Source: Lachnospiraceae bacterium (GTDB lineage Bacteria; Bacillota; Clostridia; Lachnospirales; Lachnospiraceae). From it: DNA of 64,000 bases. Shown here in pieces: positions 9,053-16,469 of the stretch. The DNA lies in the NCBI GenBank assembly GCA_017624855.1, contig JAGAMF010000005.1:124001-188000 (forward strand). The letters run 5' to 3'. Every line of letters starts with the position of its first letter. The first letter of the stretch is position 1. A program made the position numbers and the translations under genes. The notes below the pieces were generated by a model. The model made no database searches. It was given only the letters and a program-made list of their open reading frames with translations, and was not told where the DNA came from.

Positions 9053-10261
9053 ATGAAAATGAATCCGGTAAAAGTTATTTTGAAAAAAGGTGAGGGGAGA
9101 CTTCTTAAATCCGGCGGTCTGTGGATTTTTGATAACGAGATTGCGCAGGTGCAGGGTGAATTAACCAACGGCGATGTAGTGTCTGTGGCTGATTTTGACG
9201 GGTATCCCATGGGACAGGGTTTTATCAATGTGAATTCCAAGATTCGCGTGCGTATGCTGACCCGTAATCCGGAAGCGGTTATTGATAACGAATTCTTTTA
9301 TAAAAGGGCAAAGAATGCCTGGGAGTACCGTAAAAAAACAGTGGATACCTCAAGCTGCCGTTTGATTTTCGGCGAGGCTGATTTTCTGCCCGGCTTTGTA
9401 ATGGATAAATTTGAGGATGTGCTGGTGGTGCAGTCTCTGGCGCTTGGAATTGACCGCTGGAAAACGGCCATTGTGGAGGGCATGAAGCGTGCCTTGGCAG
9501 AGGACGGCATTGTGGTTCGCGGCGTTTACGAGCGAAGCGATGCAAGAGAGCGCGTAAAAGAAGGCCTGCCTCAGGTAAAAGGTTTTATCGGGGAGGAATT
9601 CGATACCACCGTACAGATTACAGAGAACGGTGTAAAATATTGGGTAGATGTAAAAGACGGCCAGAAAACAGGTTTTTTCTTAGACCAGAAATATAACCGC
9701 CTTGCCATTCAGAAGCTGTGCGAGGGAGCAAAAGTTCTTGATTGCTGCACCCACACCGGCTCCTTTGCGTTGAATGCGGGACTTGGCGGCGCCAAGGAAG
9801 TTCTTGGCATTGATGTGTCGGATCTGGCAGTGGAACAGGCAACGGAGAACGCCAAGTTAAACGGCCTTGAAAATGTGGTGCGTTTTGAAGTGGATAATGT
9901 GTTTGACTTACTTCCCAGACTGGAAGCGGAAGGAGAGAAGTTTGATGTGGTTATCTTAGACCCGCCCGCTTTTACCAAGTCCAGAGCGTCGGTAAAGAAT
10001 GCCATAAAAGGGTATCGCGAGATTAACCTTCGTGCCATGAAGCTGGTAAAAGACGGTGGATTCTTAGCCACCTGCTCCTGCTCACATTTTATGACTTATG
10101 AATTGTTTACGGCCACTATTCATCAGGCGGCAAATATGGTGCATAAGCGCCTTAGACAGGTTGAGTTTAAGACGCAGGCTCCGGACCATCCTATTTTATG
10201 GGCGGCAGGGGAGTCGTATTATTTGAAGTTTTATGTATTTCAGGTATGTGATGAGTTTTAG
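9053..10261 (+). CDS. rlmI: RlmI-like 23S rRNA (cytosine-5) methyltransferase
   Basis: The 402-residue protein has an N-terminal PUA domain (residues about 5-75, with LLKSGGLWIFDNEI), a central EEHEE-like region and a C-terminal Rossmann methyltransferase. The SAM loop is VLDCCTHTGSFALNAG near 228-243, the acidic ribose ligand is in GIDVS (252-256), DPPAF is at 303-307, and the catalytic cysteine region is CSCSH (341-345). RlmI of E. coli methylates C1962 of 23S rRNA. It is the last clear housekeeping gene before the accessory island. The region 10262-10362 after it is very AT-rich. Confidence 0.88.
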   Translation: MKMNPVKVILKKGEGRLLKSGGLWIFDNEIAQVQGELTNGDVVSVADFDGYPMGQGFINVNSKIRVRMLTRNPEAVIDNEFFYKRAKNAWEYRKKTVDTSSCRLIFGEADFLPGFVMDKFEDVLVVQSLALGIDRWKTAIVEGMKRALAEDGIVVRGVYERSDARERVKEGLPQVKGFIGEEFDTTVQITENGVKYWVDVKDGQKTGFFLDQKYNRLAIQKLCEGAKVLDCCTHTGSFALNAGLGGAKEVLGIDVSDLAVEQATENAKLNGLENVVRFEVDNVFDLLPRLEAEGEKFDVVILDPPAFTKSRASVKNAIKGYREINLRAMKLVKDGGFLATCSCSHFMTYELFTATIHQAANMVHKRLRQVEFKTQAPDHPILWAAGESYYLKFYVFQVCDEF

Positions 10262-10362
10262 GGATAGAGAGTATGATAATTATGTAAAAATAAAATAACA
10301 TAATTATATAAAAATATGCGCTGGAATGAATTATAAAGAAAAATATATAGAGGGTATATTTT

Positions 10363-11439
10363 ATGATTATTGATAGAACAGATACTACGGAAAATATCGT
10401 TAAAACGATGTATGAATATATGCTTAATGAAGGTTTTAAATTTGATAGCAAATGGTTTAGGGGTTCGAGTTCATACGCTATTTTAGGCGGAAAGACTTCT
10501 ATAGGTTATAGAGAAAAATCGAAAAAATGGCCGGAGACAGGTATCGTATTCTTTTGTGCAAAAGATGGTATTGATATGCGTTCATTAGAGAGAGGACTTG
10601 GTTTGAAGGTATACGATGATAATGATAAGGATCCTACACGTCCATACGCCGTTTTTGTGCCGGATGATAAGTTTGAAATAGCTGTAGAATTACTTAGAAA
10701 TAACCCGAATAATGTAATTCCGGGATATGAAAAAGTGGTATGTCATGATCAATATGAAATGGTGAAAGCTATTGATAAAACTAAGCATATTTACTTAGTT
10801 AAAGATATAGAAACAGGAATAAGATATGTAAAAAAAGAATATCAAAATTATGATGAGAATGTTATTCGCATATTAAAAGAATCAAAATTTATTGGAATCC
10901 CTCGAATAATTGAGGTGTCTGAAAAAAATGGTGTTTTAACGACAGTAGAAGAGTACATCGAAGGAAAAAATCTTTTGGAAGTGATGAATGATAAAGGTAC
11001 CTTTGATGAGTCAGAAGCAAAAGAAATATGTATGAAATTATGTGACATTGTTCATCAGTTACATAGTCTTACACCACCTTTGATTCACAGAGATATCAAA
11101 CCATCAAATATCATGTTGAAAGAGGATGGAACAATAGTATTAATCGACTTTAATACAGTGAAAGAATATCATAGTGGTAATAGCCAAGATACTGTATTTG
11201 CCGGAACAACGGAATTTGAAGCTCCGGAACAACATGGCTATGGACAATCAATTCCGCCAACAGATATATATGGAATTGGTGCAACTATGTCATATTTGTT
11301 AACAGGAAATTTTGTTAGAAATATAATTGCACCGGGCAAATTTAAATCAATATGGAAAAAGTGTATTTCCTTAGATTGCAAAGATAGATATCAAAGTGCA
11401 CAAGAATTGAAGCAAGCTCTAATAGATATAAATATCTAG
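10363..11439 (+). CDS. Serine/threonine protein kinase with novel N-terminal domain
   Basis: Residues about 125-358 are a Hanks-type kinase: a lysine in RYVKKEY (K157/K158), the catalytic loop HRDIKPSN (from H242), the metal-binding aspartate in IDFN (DFG replaced by DFN, 262-264) and APE in EAPEQ (287-289). The first about 120 residues form a separate domain I do not recognise, with segments like WFRGSSSYAILGGKTSIGYR. There is no membrane anchor and no PASTA repeat, unlike housekeeping PrkC. A GAGGG site precedes ATG 10363. Its 3' end overlaps the oppositely oriented HTH gene by 21 bases. The low-GC coding style differs from the preceding genes, consistent with acquisition by transfer. Confidence 0.88.
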   Translation: MIIDRTDTTENIVKTMYEYMLNEGFKFDSKWFRGSSSYAILGGKTSIGYREKSKKWPETGIVFFCAKDGIDMRSLERGLGLKVYDDNDKDPTRPYAVFVPDDKFEIAVELLRNNPNNVIPGYEKVVCHDQYEMVKAIDKTKHIYLVKDIETGIRYVKKEYQNYDENVIRILKESKFIGIPRIIEVSEKNGVLTTVEEYIEGKNLLEVMNDKGTFDESEAKEICMKLCDIVHQLHSLTPPLIHRDIKPSNIMLKEDGTIVLIDFNTVKEYHSGNSQDTVFAGTTEFEAPEQHGYGQSIPPTDIYGIGATMSYLLTGNFVRNIIAPGKFKSIWKKCISLDCKDRYQSAQELKQALIDINI

Positions 11440-11874
11440 TTGTTCGCTATCATTCTCTGATAAAAAATTATTTAAATCTATTGCGTTTGCAGTCTTTTTG
11501 TTCTTGAAATAGTAACTAATGAGTGCATCTCTCACATTCTTAGGATGTAGAGAATTATGTCCAGAGTATATAAGTGCATGATTAAGTTCATTTTCAGTCA
11601 TTTCGGCAGCGAGACAAAGTGCTATTATTTTGTCTCGGCTGCTTTTTTTATCACCATTTAAGATTGCATAACCATATGTTCTTTTTATTCCGGATCTTTT
11701 GATTATAATGGCAGGAGTTAGATTGCTATGTTTTGCTAAATAGTCATTTATGAATCGGGGAAAGCTCTTAGCGTCAATTGGTTCAATGTTTTCTTTAATA
11801 AATTTCAAGGCTTCTTTTTCGTTTTTACAATTATCGAGATTTTTCTTAATAAAGGTTGTAGTTGGTTCTTGCAT
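11419..11874 (-). CDS. Small HTH (XRE-like) protein paired with the kinase
   Basis: The 151-residue protein contains a central stretch (about residues 55-100) with LTPAIIIKRSGIKRTYGYAI followed by helical segments, resembling a degenerate Cro/XRE helix-turn-helix. The start at ATG 11874 is chosen for a GGGAG site 8 bases upstream; an in-frame TTG further upstream is less likely. The gene converges with the kinase, and their last 21 bases overlap. Convergent overlap of this kind suggests antisense coupling or a fixed functional pair, possibly substrate and kinase. DNA binding is inferred only from the HTH-like pattern. Confidence 0.72.
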   Translation of the reverse strand: MQEPTTTFIKKNLDNCKNEKEALKFIKENIEPIDAKSFPRFINDYLAKHSNLTPAIIIKRSGIKRTYGYAILNGDKKSSRDKIIALCLAAEMTENELNHALIYSGHNSLHPKNVRDALISYYFKNKKTANAIDLNNFLSENDSEQLDIYIY

Positions 11875-12052
11875 TTTGTATTCTCCCAATCTGTAAAGTA
11901 CTTAAATAAATTATACAGGAGAAAAAGTTGATTATCAATTAATTTGTACGCTGACAGTGGACCAAAACAGTAGGATTAAGTGGTAATTTTATATCAAGCT
12001 AATTGCAAGAAGCGAACTTATAAATTTTATACATATTAACGGAGGTAATGCT

Positions 12053-12808
12053 ATGAACAAAGAAATGCTTTTAAAGGTAAAAAAGTATTTAGAGAATGAA
12101 GGGATTATTAACATCACAAATGAAGTGACAGAAATGGATTTGAGAAAGCAAGGAAAGGTATATTCCAGAGAGGAGCATCTTAGAGGGCTTATTTATTCAT
12201 TAATGTCAGCGCAGACGGTATGGGTAAATATTGAGAGAAATAAACCTAATATTGATAAGATTTTCTATGAATATGATTTCGATAAGATATTGGATACTGA
12301 GTATGAATATTTTGTTCAAAAGCTTGGTGAGATTAGATGTAGAAGCAGATTAACAAATGCGCAGATGAAGGCTTTGCATGAAAATATTAGCACATTGAAA
12401 AGAATAGAAAAGGATTTTGGAAGTATTGATGCTTTTGTGACTATGGAACCGACCGAAAAAGTGGTTGAGTTATTAACAAGTTCATCTTCAAAATATAAAA
12501 TCAAGCAGATGGGAGAAGCATTAGCAAGAGAGTATTTGAGAAATGTTGGTGTAGATAGTTGCAAACCGGATGTACATATGAAGAGATTATTAGGCAAAGA
12601 AAGGCTGGGTTCATCTTATAATATCGATGCTACAAATGATGAAGTTATAATTGTGATGAAAAAGTTATCTGAGGAGACCGGATTATGGATGGCGCAGATA
12701 GACTATATTTTATGGGCTTACTGCGCAACTGATATGGGCGAAATTTGTACAGCAAATCCTAAATGTAGTTGTTGTGTATTGAAAGATAAATGCAATTATT
12801 GCAAGTAA
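12053..12808 (+). CDS. HhH-GPD superfamily DNA glycosylase-like protein with 4Fe-4S loop
   Basis: Proteins of this fold excise damaged or modified bases. The catalytic aspartate of the family fits D173 in CKPDVHM, matching the VDTHV-type motif of endonuclease III. The C-terminus has the iron-sulfur loop C232-x5-C238-x2-C241-x5-C247, one residue shorter in the first gap than classical Nth. The hairpin before D173 (MGEALAREYLRNVG) lacks the lysine that gives Nth its lyase activity, so a monofunctional glycosylase is the likely reading. The N-terminal 45 residues are unusual for Nth. A GGAGG site precedes ATG 12053. It lies in a defence-like island and may act on modified phage DNA, which is inference. 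Confidence 0.75.
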   Translation: MNKEMLLKVKKYLENEGIINITNEVTEMDLRKQGKVYSREEHLRGLIYSLMSAQTVWVNIERNKPNIDKIFYEYDFDKILDTEYEYFVQKLGEIRCRSRLTNAQMKALHENISTLKRIEKDFGSIDAFVTMEPTEKVVELLTSSSSKYKIKQMGEALAREYLRNVGVDSCKPDVHMKRLLGKERLGSSYNIDATNDEVIIVMKKLSEETGLWMAQIDYILWAYCATDMGEICTANPKCSCCVLKDKCNYCK

Positions 12809-12820
12809 AGGAAAGCGAGA

Positions 12821-13069
12821 GTGAAACAATTGACAATTATTGAAGTTGAATATCGTATTGAGAAACAAGTACGAAAAGATATGTTTAAGGCGATAGATAG
12901 AGAAAAAATTAATTCTGTTTATCATCAGGCAAGGATATGGAACAGATTTCATTATTTCTATGGGAAAGCGTGTAGTTATGAAAGGTATCAATATCTTAAC
13001 GAAAAGTTTAAGAAGATAAGGAGAGAAGCTTTAAAAGCGATAGGTGAGGGCGATAAAAAGAGTAAATAA
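12821..13069 (+). CDS. Hypothetical basic protein, 82 residues
   Basis: It starts at GTG 12821, 12 bases after the glycosylase-like gene, with an AAAGGAAAG ribosome site. The product is strongly basic and helical (for example KFKKIRREALKA) with no membrane segment. It is almost certainly cotranscribed with the preceding gene and ends just before an intrinsic terminator. The family is unknown to me; a nucleic-acid-binding partner of the glycosylase is a guess based on charge and position. Confidence 0.6.
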   Translation: MKQLTIIEVEYRIEKQVRKDMFKAIDREKINSVYHQARIWNRFHYFYGKACSYERYQYLNEKFKKIRREALKAIGEGDKKSK

Positions 13070-13083
13070 AGGACTAAATTGTT

Positions 13084-13112
13084 AAAAAGGCGGATTTAAT
13101 AATCCGCCTTTT
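13084..13112 (+). terminator. Intrinsic terminator after the glycosylase operon
   Basis: GGCGGATT (13089-13096) pairs perfectly with AATCCGCC (13101-13108) around a 4-base loop and is flanked by A and T runs, so it can work in both directions. It separates the glycosylase pair from the CBASS operon. Confidence 0.88.
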
Positions 13113-13246
13113 AACATATTATGAGTGAAAAGTTATTTTTCTCATTTAGCATTATAAAAGCATACGAAATGAACTTTATGAAAAAATTTTAAATAAAGAG
13201 TGTAACTTTTAAGTGATTAATTTCGTTAATATTATATTAATTGAAA

Positions 13247-13265
13247 AAGTAAATTCAATTTACTT
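13247..13265 (+). promoter_or_regulatory. 19-bp dyad, candidate operator of the CBASS operon
   Basis: AAGTAAATT (13247-13255) is followed by a central C and its exact complement AATTTACTT (13257-13265), 115 bases upstream of the CD-NTase start. It sits in the 310-base intergenic region 13070-13379, which otherwise holds the terminator and very AT-rich sequence with several promoter-like boxes. A perfect odd-centred dyad of this size is typical of a repressor site, but the repressor is unknown and AT-rich sequence makes such palindromes more common by chance. Confidence 0.4.
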
Positions 13266-13379
13266 AAAAAATTTTAGAATGTAAAAAATGAAGTGTTCGA
13301 TAGAGATAAGAGAGTATGCGAATATTAGAATACAGCAAGGGAAAGTAAAACAATATTTTTCAATTATAGGAGGGGTGTA

Positions 13380-14354
13380 ATGAAATTTACAGAAGCAATG
13401 CTAGAAGAGTATTCAAAACCATTAAGTGAAACAGAGGATAATCATTGTAAAAATGCAATTAGGATGGTAAGTGATGCGTTAAAACCACTTGGTTTTACCG
13501 ATGATGGGAAAGGAATAACTAAATTATGTGCAGATACTTTTGCATATTCGATAGAATTAAAAAATTCTAGTGAAGGTAGACAAATAAAAATATTTGTGCA
13601 AGGTTCATATGCGAATAACACGAATGTTAGGACAAAGAGTGATGTGGATATTGCGGTCGTTCAGGAAGATGTATTTCAGACAAAATACAGAACATCAGGA
13701 AGTTACATTCAATCGGATGCTGATTATAATTTTTTTACAGTTAAAGCTCGTCCAATATCCTTTAAAGATGAGGTTGAAAAATGTCTAAAAGTTAAATTTG
13801 GTAAGGATGTCGAAAGAAGAAAAAAATCAATTAAGGTTCATGGCAATGCATATAGGAAAGATGCAGATGCGGTTCCGTGTAAAAGATATAGAGATTATAC
13901 AAACGATTACAGAAAAGATGTAAATAATTATATCGGTGCAATTTCTATACTTACTGATGATGGCGAAACTATTATTAATTACCCGGAGCAGCATATAAAA
14001 AATGGTAGAGAGAAAAATAATGCAACGCACTATTTATACAAGAAACTAGTTAGAATAGTAAAAAAGATGAGATATATGATGGAAGAAAACGGATATAAGA
14101 GTACGCAAAATGTTAGCTCTTTTGCGCTAGAGTCATTATTGTGGAATATTCAAGACAGTTACTATTTGGAATGGGGAAAATATAGAAAAGTATATGCTTT
14201 TAAGCGATTAATAGAACTTCTTATTAGTCAAAAGTCTCAGTTTTCACAATATAAAGAGGCAAATGGAATTAAAGATTTGTTTAAAGATAATGCACAAATA
14301 AATAATATGCTTGAATTTTTGATAGATTTAAATGATTTCTACGAATATGAATAA
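13380..14354 (+). CDS. CBASS cyclic-oligonucleotide synthase (CD-NTase, SMODS family)
   Basis: CD-NTases sense phage infection and make a cyclic nucleotide signal that activates a linked effector. The 324-residue protein shows the nucleotidyltransferase core: GSY at residues 75-77, the first two metal-binding acids in SDVDIAVV (D88, D90) and the third in DADAVPCKRY (probably D163). The C-terminal half is helical, as expected for the OAS-like second domain. An AGGAGGGG site precedes ATG 13380. The effector gene follows after 15 bases. The clade and the nucleotide made cannot be decided from sequence alone. All catalytic acids look intact. The coding sequence is markedly AT-rich compared with the housekeeping genes. 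Confidence 0.87.
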   Translation: MKFTEAMLEEYSKPLSETEDNHCKNAIRMVSDALKPLGFTDDGKGITKLCADTFAYSIELKNSSEGRQIKIFVQGSYANNTNVRTKSDVDIAVVQEDVFQTKYRTSGSYIQSDADYNFFTVKARPISFKDEVEKCLKVKFGKDVERRKKSIKVHGNAYRKDADAVPCKRYRDYTNDYRKDVNNYIGAISILTDDGETIINYPEQHIKNGREKNNATHYLYKKLVRIVKKMRYMMEENGYKSTQNVSSFALESLLWNIQDSYYLEWGKYRKVYAFKRLIELLISQKSQFSQYKEANGIKDLFKDNAQINNMLEFLIDLNDFYEYE

Positions 14355-14369
14355 AGGAGTTACAAGCGT

Positions 14370-14960
14370 ATGAATAGTAATAAATATGAAAAAATGGTAG
14401 CTCCAATTATAGTTATGGCAGCAATTACAGTTTTTGTGTGTTGCTGTATAAAAAGGCCCGCTTCTATCGGAGATTGGTGTGGATATGTAGGAAATGGTAT
14501 AACTGTAGCAACCATCTTGTTTGGAATATATGCTACCTTGTTATGGAGAGTTAATCCGATTGGTAAAACTCCTAAATTATTTGGTTATTACATTGGAGAG
14601 ATAGAATCAAATTATAAGAAAAATGGTGTAAATAAAAAAAAGAAAATAAAGATAAAAATCAAGCAGACGCTGTTTACTATAAAAGTTATTTCTGAGACAA
14701 ATATTAATGAAAGCTCAAGTGTGGCAGAAGTATTGAGAGAAGAGAATGGCGTAAAATTATTGTATTATACATATCTAACAAATCCGAAAACAAATGAAAG
14801 AAAAAGCAATCCGATTCAATATGGAGCAGCTAGAATGGTTGTTGATGATATTAAGAAAATAAGTGGAAGATATTGGACTACACAGTCTACAGTAGGCGAT
14901 ATGTCTTGGCGCAGAGTGAAAAAGAAAGAATGGGAAATGCAAAATATGGAGGAGTATTAG
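14370..14960 (+). CDS. cap15: Cap15-like CBASS effector (two TM helices plus beta domain)
   Basis: The 196-residue protein has two hydrophobic helices (about residues 10-27 and 41-59) followed by a beta-strand-rich basic domain, the architecture of Cap15 (Pfam SMODS-associating 2TM, beta-strand rich effector). In known systems the beta-barrel domain binds a cyclic dinucleotide, and the protein then oligomerises and disrupts the inner membrane. The segment RMVVDDIKKISGRYWT, about residues 155-170, resembles the conserved late strand of the family. A GGAGTT site precedes the start. Directly following the CD-NTase and without Cap2/Cap3 or HORMA/TRIP13 genes, it defines a type I CBASS. Assignment is by architecture and context. 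Confidence 0.78.
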   Translation: MNSNKYEKMVAPIIVMAAITVFVCCCIKRPASIGDWCGYVGNGITVATILFGIYATLLWRVNPIGKTPKLFGYYIGEIESNYKKNGVNKKKKIKIKIKQTLFTIKVISETNINESSSVAEVLREENGVKLLYYTYLTNPKTNERKSNPIQYGAARMVVDDIKKISGRYWTTQSTVGDMSWRRVKKKEWEMQNMEEY

Positions 14961-15023
14961 TTGAAATTCTATATTATCTTGCTTTAATTTTGAAATGTAT
15001 TATATATCTAATATACAAACTGC

Positions 15024-15133
15024 TGGCACCACCCTCAAACCCATATAGATACTGGGTTTGAGGGTTTTTTTATATTAAAGTGGTGCCACCGGACAGAAAA
15101 GAGTAGAGAAGAGTGGTGCCAGTTTGGCACCAC
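15024..15133 (+). repeat. Four copies of a 9-base inverted repeat around the CBASS terminator
   Basis: TGGCACCAC occurs at 15024-15032 and 15125-15133, and its complement GTGGTGCCA at 15080-15088 and 15113-15121. The first pair brackets the terminator, and the second pair forms a tight hairpin with a 3-base loop. Such iterated arms are common near plasmid or mobilizable-element control regions. The region 14961-15522 has no convincing gene and consists mainly of this and the following inverted repeats. Confidence 0.7.
15032..15071 (+). terminator. Intrinsic terminator downstream of the CBASS operon
   Basis: A perfect 12-bp stem (15032-15043 with 15053-15064) with a 9-base loop is followed by seven T (15065-15071). 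It ends the CD-NTase/Cap15 transcript about 70 bases after the effector stop. Confidence 0.92.
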
Positions 15134-15154
15134 CCCCATTTTTATTAAGAGGTT

Positions 15155-15272
15155 TTAGGGGATTTCCCCTAACAAGATGCGTTTGTGAGCACAAAGGCGT
15201 ATCTTGCAAATAATATTATACATACAAGTAAATATGTTTATCAGTTAGACACATAGAAATTATGTAGTGCGC
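15155..15272 (+). other. oriT-like block of inverted repeats (possible mobilization remnant)
   Basis: Three successive dyads are seen: TTAGGGGA/TCCCCTAA (15155-15172), CAAGAT..TTTGTG with CACAAA..ATCTTG (15173-15206) and ACATA/TATGT (15251-15265). The last is followed at once by AGTGCGC (15266-15272). A small inverted repeat leading into AAGTGCGC is the layout of RSF1010/pSK41-type (MOBQ) transfer origins, where the nick core is TAAGTGCGCCCT. Here the match is partial and no relaxase gene is present, so this would be a decayed or stand-alone origin. It could equally be unrelated structured DNA. Confidence 0.35.
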
Positions 15273-15281
15273 GTAGCTATG

Positions 15282-15405
15282 CTTGATTTGCTTATATACC
15301 ACCGATTCAGAAATATACGCCATTGTCAAACCCTTGTCGCGACAGCGATGCATGGCAGGCTTGATAATGGTGTATATTTCTGAAATAATCTTTTGGCAAA
15401 TCAAG
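15282..15405 (+). repeat. Long two-part inverted repeat, candidate structured RNA or element end
   Basis: CTTGATTTGC (15282-15291) pairs with GCAAATCAAG (15396-15405), and inside it a 24-base arm (15306-15329) pairs with 15361-15384. The 24-base arms differ from perfect complementarity at two positions, and both become G-U pairs when the + strand is read as RNA but A-C mismatches on the other strand. The 31-base apex contains the palindromes TGTCGCGACA and ATGCAT. No protein frame runs through it. It lies about 120 bases before the HNH gene. Confidence 0.6.
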
Positions 15406-15522
15406 AATGGATTATTATATTTAATGTGTATGCGTTATTAAGAGATAATTGAACAAATAAAAAACTAACAGTATAATTAAGGGTAGTAGCAGCACACCAA
15501 AGAGTATTGGGAGTTAAAAACT

Positions 15523-16371
15523 ATGCATGATAGAAATGAGTATATTTATAAAAAGGAAGTAAATTGGTCGCTTTTGACAGAAGGCATGACATTACCGGTT
15601 GAAAATCAAATTGTATTCGGGCGTCTTGTAAATGGTTTCTTACAAAAGGGAGAGCAAAAAGCAATTCATATTTATTTGAATGGCAAGGTGTATGATGCAA
15701 AAGTTGTAAATGTTAATTATAACCAAAAGTATCAAAGAAAGCATGATGTTTTACAAATTAGATATCCTAAAAATGGAGAATTAGCCAGAGAACTTCAAAA
15801 GCTGTATGCATCTAGTTATAGCTATTTTTTAAATGCCAGAAAACTTAGACCGGAAGGTTCAAGATCTATACCAAAACTTCCGGAGAATGCGAAAGAGTAT
15901 TTGGTTATCTATACTACAATTTATGATGATACATATGAATTTGAAACGATAGAAACAAATGAAGTTTCGACCTTGAAAGAAATTGTTGTTGGAAAATCGG
16001 AGTATTCTTTTGAATTGGATTATTCTATTGATATTAAAGATGAGACATCGACAATTATTGAAGTTCAAAAAACAAGTAAGATAAGAAAACTCAATCGAAA
16101 AATAGGTGAATATTTAAAAGAGTTATATGGATATCGTTGTCAAATATGTGGGCGTTTGATAGGAGAAGAATATGGTTCTCATATAGTGGAAGCCCATCAT
16201 ATAGATTATTTTGTTAAGAGCCTAAATAATAATGCAGATAATCAGATGATTGTATGTCCTAATCATCACAGAATCATACATGATGCGAATCCTACTTTTG
16301 ACAGAACAGAAATTCTTTATGTTTATCCCAATGGATATCAAGAAAAGTTGAAATTGAATAAGCATTTGTGA
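15523..16371 (+). CDS. HNH endonuclease with N-terminal uncharacterised domain
   Basis: Residues about 196-260 are an HNH nuclease: zinc-type cysteines C206 and C209 (CQIC), the catalytic EAHHI (H225/H226), N240, and CPNHH with C245, H248 and H249, then H253. HNH domains nick or cleave DNA with a divalent metal. The first about 190 residues, predominantly beta with many Tyr, do not match a family I know and could be a DNA- or modification-recognition module, as in type IV-like restriction enzymes. A GGGAG site precedes ATG 15523. It lies directly after the CBASS and inverted-repeat block, in a defence-like setting, and ends just before a terminator. Confidence 0.82.
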   Translation: MHDRNEYIYKKEVNWSLLTEGMTLPVENQIVFGRLVNGFLQKGEQKAIHIYLNGKVYDAKVVNVNYNQKYQRKHDVLQIRYPKNGELARELQKLYASSYSYFLNARKLRPEGSRSIPKLPENAKEYLVIYTTIYDDTYEFETIETNEVSTLKEIVVGKSEYSFELDYSIDIKDETSTIIEVQKTSKIRKLNRKIGEYLKELYGYRCQICGRLIGEEYGSHIVEAHHIDYFVKSLNNNADNQMIVCPNHHRIIHDANPTFDRTEILYVYPNGYQEKLKLNKHL

Positions 16372-16414
16372 TTTTTATATTAAGGTATAGAGGTAACATC
16401 TCCCCCCTAACCAC

Positions 16415-16440
16415 AAAGACCGCCTATCAGGCGGTCTTTT
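16415..16440 (+). terminator. Intrinsic terminator after the HNH gene
   Basis: AAAGACCGCC (16415-16424) pairs with GGCGGTCTTT (16430-16439) around TATCA and runs into TTTT. Because the left arm starts with AAA, it may also serve the minus-strand gene ending at 16470. Confidence 0.88.
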
Positions 16441-16469
16441 CTTATCTCTCATTTCTCATTTTCTTCCCA

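Noticed and set aside
14873-15061. Short frame overlapping the Cap15 3' end and the terminator
   Set aside because: It overlaps the effector gene in another frame and runs into the terminator stem; no ribosome site.
15140-15520. Retron-type msr/msd or HEARO RNA before an HNH gene
   Set aside because: No reverse transcriptase is encoded nearby, and the HNH protein lacks a RuvC or IsrB-like architecture; the structure is kept as unclassified.
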